Notes under the pieces: model-generated
What the model was told of the DNA's origin: nothing
The model's input: only the letters and a program-made list of their open reading frames with translations
Databases searched by the model: none
Shown here: positions 61,914 through 64,000 of the stretch, in pieces
Layout: every line of letters starts with the position of its first letter
Numbering within the stretch: position 1 is the stretch's first letter
Source of the DNA: Tamarix chinensis
Lineage: Eukaryota; Streptophyta; Magnoliopsida; Caryophyllales; Tamaricaceae
DNA: 64,000 nucleotides
Reading direction: 5' to 3'
NCBI GenBank assembly: GCA_030549775.1
Contig: CM060174.1
Coordinates: 6,267,391 to 6,331,390 of the forward strand
Translations under genes and position numbers: made by a program

Positions 61914-61925
61914 GCTCTAATACTA
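61914..61925 (-). other. Primer-binding site of the gypsy element
   Basis: The minus strand reads TAGTATTAGAGC followed by AAGGTT, 10/12 identical to TGGTATCAGAGC, the usual plant initiator-tRNA-Met primer site, and it lies just inside the 5' LTR. Confidence 0.75.
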
Positions 61926-61927
61926 CC

Positions 61928-62461
61928 TATCAAACCCTAACTTCTCCCTAAGCCTACTATGTACAACACTTAGCCTTTTTTCCACTCCTTAGATGGCTAA
62001 GCAACATTCACTTCAAGAGAATTCACTCTTAAATAGGAAAACTTTACTTAGCACAGGACTTTAAACACTCACAAAGGAACATACAAAAGAGATTGAGAGA
62101 ATGAGAGCTTTATTGAGAGAATTCTTAAGAGCTTCCAACTTGTGGATGGTGGAAATGAGACCTCTCTTATACCTATTTATACTTGAGGTCTCCTCCTCCC
62201 TCCATCCTTAAGAACATTCAAGAGTAGGCTAGACTATTATTCTTCTAGAATATTCCATTGGAATACACTAGGCTAATTTATAGTGTTTCATATAAGTGTG
62301 TACAAAAAAGGAAGGTTTTAGAGATATCCCTTCTAGAACCTTCAAGACAAGTGTACCAGTCTCCTACATCTTCTATATGTTTCTAGACATATCCACATTA
62401 TTTTAGAATGTTGTAGAATATTGTGAAAAAATAAAGATGCTCAAAGTAGGCCATGATAACA
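61928..62461 (-). repeat. 5' LTR of the gypsy element
   Basis: Partner of 56763-57292. On the minus strand it begins TGTTATCATGG and ends near TTAGGGTTTGATA, two bases before the primer-binding site. Confidence 0.85.
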
Positions 62462-63337
62462 CACCAATGTTTCTCCACAAGGAAACTTCATGTGTGGTAC
62501 TACTAGTACTAGTATTGACTATGTAACAACCCCTTCCTTTTTTCCTTCTTTTTTGATAAATTCATTAAGGAAACATCAACCAAAGCAAGCAATTACATAT
62601 ACCACCAAAAGTTGATTAGAGAATAGGAAAGAGCAAGACTAAGCAATTGTAGACACCACCCGACACTAGCATTGTAGGTAAAACTACACAGATATATCAT
62701 ATGTCTGAAAACCAAACAAAACCCCTCAAGCCTAGGTATATCCACAACAAACAAGTAGTATGTTACAACAAAACCATTAGAACATCTAGTACAACTAGAA
62801 GCTAGTAGCACCACCACTGCCTTTGTAGGATCCTAAGACAATGCAAACAAACATTACAACAGACAGGAGTAGTTCTAGGGAATAAATTCTCCACTACTTC
62901 TAGAACCGGGAGACTAACCATACCACCAAGGCTATACTTGGACAGCCTTCACCTTTTTTCTCTTCTCCTATTTGTCCTTTTTCCAAGGAAAAAGGGAAAG
63001 TAGGACACCATGCTTTAAAACATCCTAGGGGCTCAAATTATCATCATATTAGGGTTATTTCCTTCCCCTGAAATTAAAGCTAAAATGATGGGCAAATATG
63101 CAATCACGCAACCTCACATTTATATCCCATGTAAGGAAAAAAAGAGAGGATATATAGCTAATTACATTAGCTTTCAACATCTGAGCCAACATGAGGATTC
63201 ATCTACACAGTGCCAAAAGAGTCCCCCCCACACATAATCCACAAACATAAGTTGTTCAAAGGGAGTATCTTTCAGGGGAGGGGAATGAAGGGGTGGTGTT
63301 CACGAAGAAGGGAATGAAGTTCTAAGGTTTGAAGCAA
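62462..63337. other. Probable 3'-UTR/downstream region of the glutamine-rich gene
   Basis: No separate gene recognised. The part nearest 63337 should be the 3'-UTR of the minus-strand gene; its polyadenylation site was not located. The gypsy 5' LTR begins at 62461, so the retroelement lies within about 0.9 kb of the stop codon. Confidence 0.5.
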
Positions 63338-64000
63338 CTAGTTCATAAAACCTCCTTTCGACATACTTTGTGACCCTTGAGATGGAATTTGTTCATGGGA
63401 AGTCAATTGTGGGCTTCCTGGACCTTGTACATAAGCTTGACCCATTCTAGCTTCAACTATTTGTTGTGGTTGACACTGTTGTTGCAGCTGTGAGAGTTGT
63501 GGTTGTTGCATCTGAGGCAGATGTTGCCGCTCTTGCTGCAATTGAGACAGTTGTTGCTGCTGCCAAATTGGAAGATGTTGTTGCATCTGAGGAAGCTGCT
63601 GCTGCTGTTGAAGCTTATGAATATGTGGTTGTTGTTGCTGGAGATGTTGAAGAGGTGGTTGTTGCTGCTGTTGCTGAAGTTGTTGCAGTTGTTGCAGTTG
63701 TTGCTGCAGTTCCTGCATTTGTTGCTGCAGTTGCTGAAGCAGTTGGAGCTGAGGAGGTTGTTGCTGTTGTTGCATTCGCTGATTATGTTGATGTTGTTGA
63801 TGACTTGATAGATGAAGGTTGAACAAAACCATATTATGATTTCAGAACAGACTAAGAAAATTATTCGATTGAAACACATGCTTGAAAAAACATTGTTTAA
63901 CTAACATTAGAAAGTGAAGAAGTTGCTGTTGATGACTTGATATACGCGGGATGAACAAAGCCACATCCTGATTTTAGAACAGAATAGGAAAAATTATTAG
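63338..64000 (-). CDS. Glutamine-rich protein, C-terminal exon, partial at the right edge
   Basis: The last coding exon of a minus-strand gene whose 5' part lies beyond the window. The exon appears to run from an acceptor at 63803 (ATCAAG/TCATCAAC) to the stop at 63338-63340. It encodes about 155 residues: CAA/CAG-rich glutamine tracts with Leu, Met, Pro and His, followed by a non-repetitive tail (IVEARMGQAYVQGPGSPQ ... SKGGFMN). Such tails occur in plant transcriptional co-regulators; the ARMGQAYVQGPG-type end recalls PHYTOCHROME-DEPENDENT LATE-FLOWERING-like proteins, but this is from memory and weak. A second acceptor-like copy of the exon start lies at about 63935. The Ala/Val-rich plus-strand frames here are antisense shadows of the repeat. 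Confidence 0.65.

Larger units (their letters stand above)
56763..62461 (-). mobile_element. Degenerate Ty3/gypsy chromovirus with two LTRs, about 5.7 kb
   Basis: Two diverged direct LTRs (about 56763-57292 and 61928-62461) bracket gag, protease, reverse transcriptase and a terminal chromodomain in minus-strand order, followed by a polypurine tract. A primer-binding site lies inside the right (5') LTR. Many stops and frameshifts interrupt the internal region, and the LTRs differ at many positions, so the insertion is old and not autonomous. ACACC flanks both sides (56759-56763 and 62461-62465) if the ends are moved by one base; otherwise the 5-mers are CACAC and CACCA, so the duplication is only probable. 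Confidence 0.88.

Noticed and set aside
63466..63822. Ala/Val-rich 118-codon plus-strand frame
   Set aside because: Antisense reading of the CAA/CAG glutamine repeat; the minus strand has the non-repetitive C-terminal tail and a splice acceptor.

Overview
The window is nuclear DNA of a flowering plant. The evidence is three multi-exon genes with GT-AG introns and plant-type proteins (a GDT1-like cation transporter, a chloroplast ClpS1 adaptor and a lysine/histidine-transporter relative), a glutamine-rich C-terminal exon, and many plant-type transposable elements. The species cannot be told from the sequence.

The left half (about 5.1-28.1 kb) is repeat territory. Four related elements, here called A to D, fill it. 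Each is about 5.1-5.5 kb, starts TG, ends CA, and carries no recognisable gag or pol. B (8838-13970, minus strand) and C (14600-20141) are both inserted in A (5126-21274). D (23054-28146) stands alone. B, C and D have perfect 5-bp target-site duplications (ATAAT, ATATG, TATAA); A has a 4/5 match (CAAAG/TAAAG). They share an architecture: near-inverted ends (TGTAACAYCCC type), an AT-rich lead, a pyrimidine tract and GC-rich block of about 1 kb (with a shared TATA box in C and D), a tandem array that differs in each copy, an array of a 24-bp motif built from two dyads, and a tail stem-loop just before GTTACA. The simplest reading is very large solo LTRs of one LTR-retrotransposon family; a non-autonomous element of another kind is the alternative.

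The right half holds the genes. A 12-exon GDT1-like gene (coding 32804-37830, plus) encodes a 230-residue membrane protein with both E-x-G-D-K-S/T motifs. Next is an apparently complete hAT transposon (39726-44067): 15-bp perfect terminal inverted repeats, an 8-bp ACTATCAT duplication, an uninterrupted 794-codon transposase, a 5'-UTR intron carrying five 100-bp tandem units, and a tRNA-like A box/B box pair near its left end. CLPS1 follows (three exons, 45329-50580, minus, 158 residues) with a Stowaway-type MITE in intron 1. An LHT-like amino-acid transporter (52592-55218, minus) keeps all seven exons but has two in-frame TAG codons and a frame break at one splice junction, so it is called a pseudogene. 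A degenerate Ty3/gypsy chromovirus with both LTRs (56763-62461, minus) lies beside the 3' end of a partial glutamine-rich gene that runs off the right edge.

The genes do not form an operon or a shared pathway; they are ordinary single eukaryotic loci separated by repeats. GDT1-like proteins move Mn2+/Ca2+ into secretory compartments, ClpS1 delivers substrates to the chloroplast Clp protease, and LHT proteins import amino acids.
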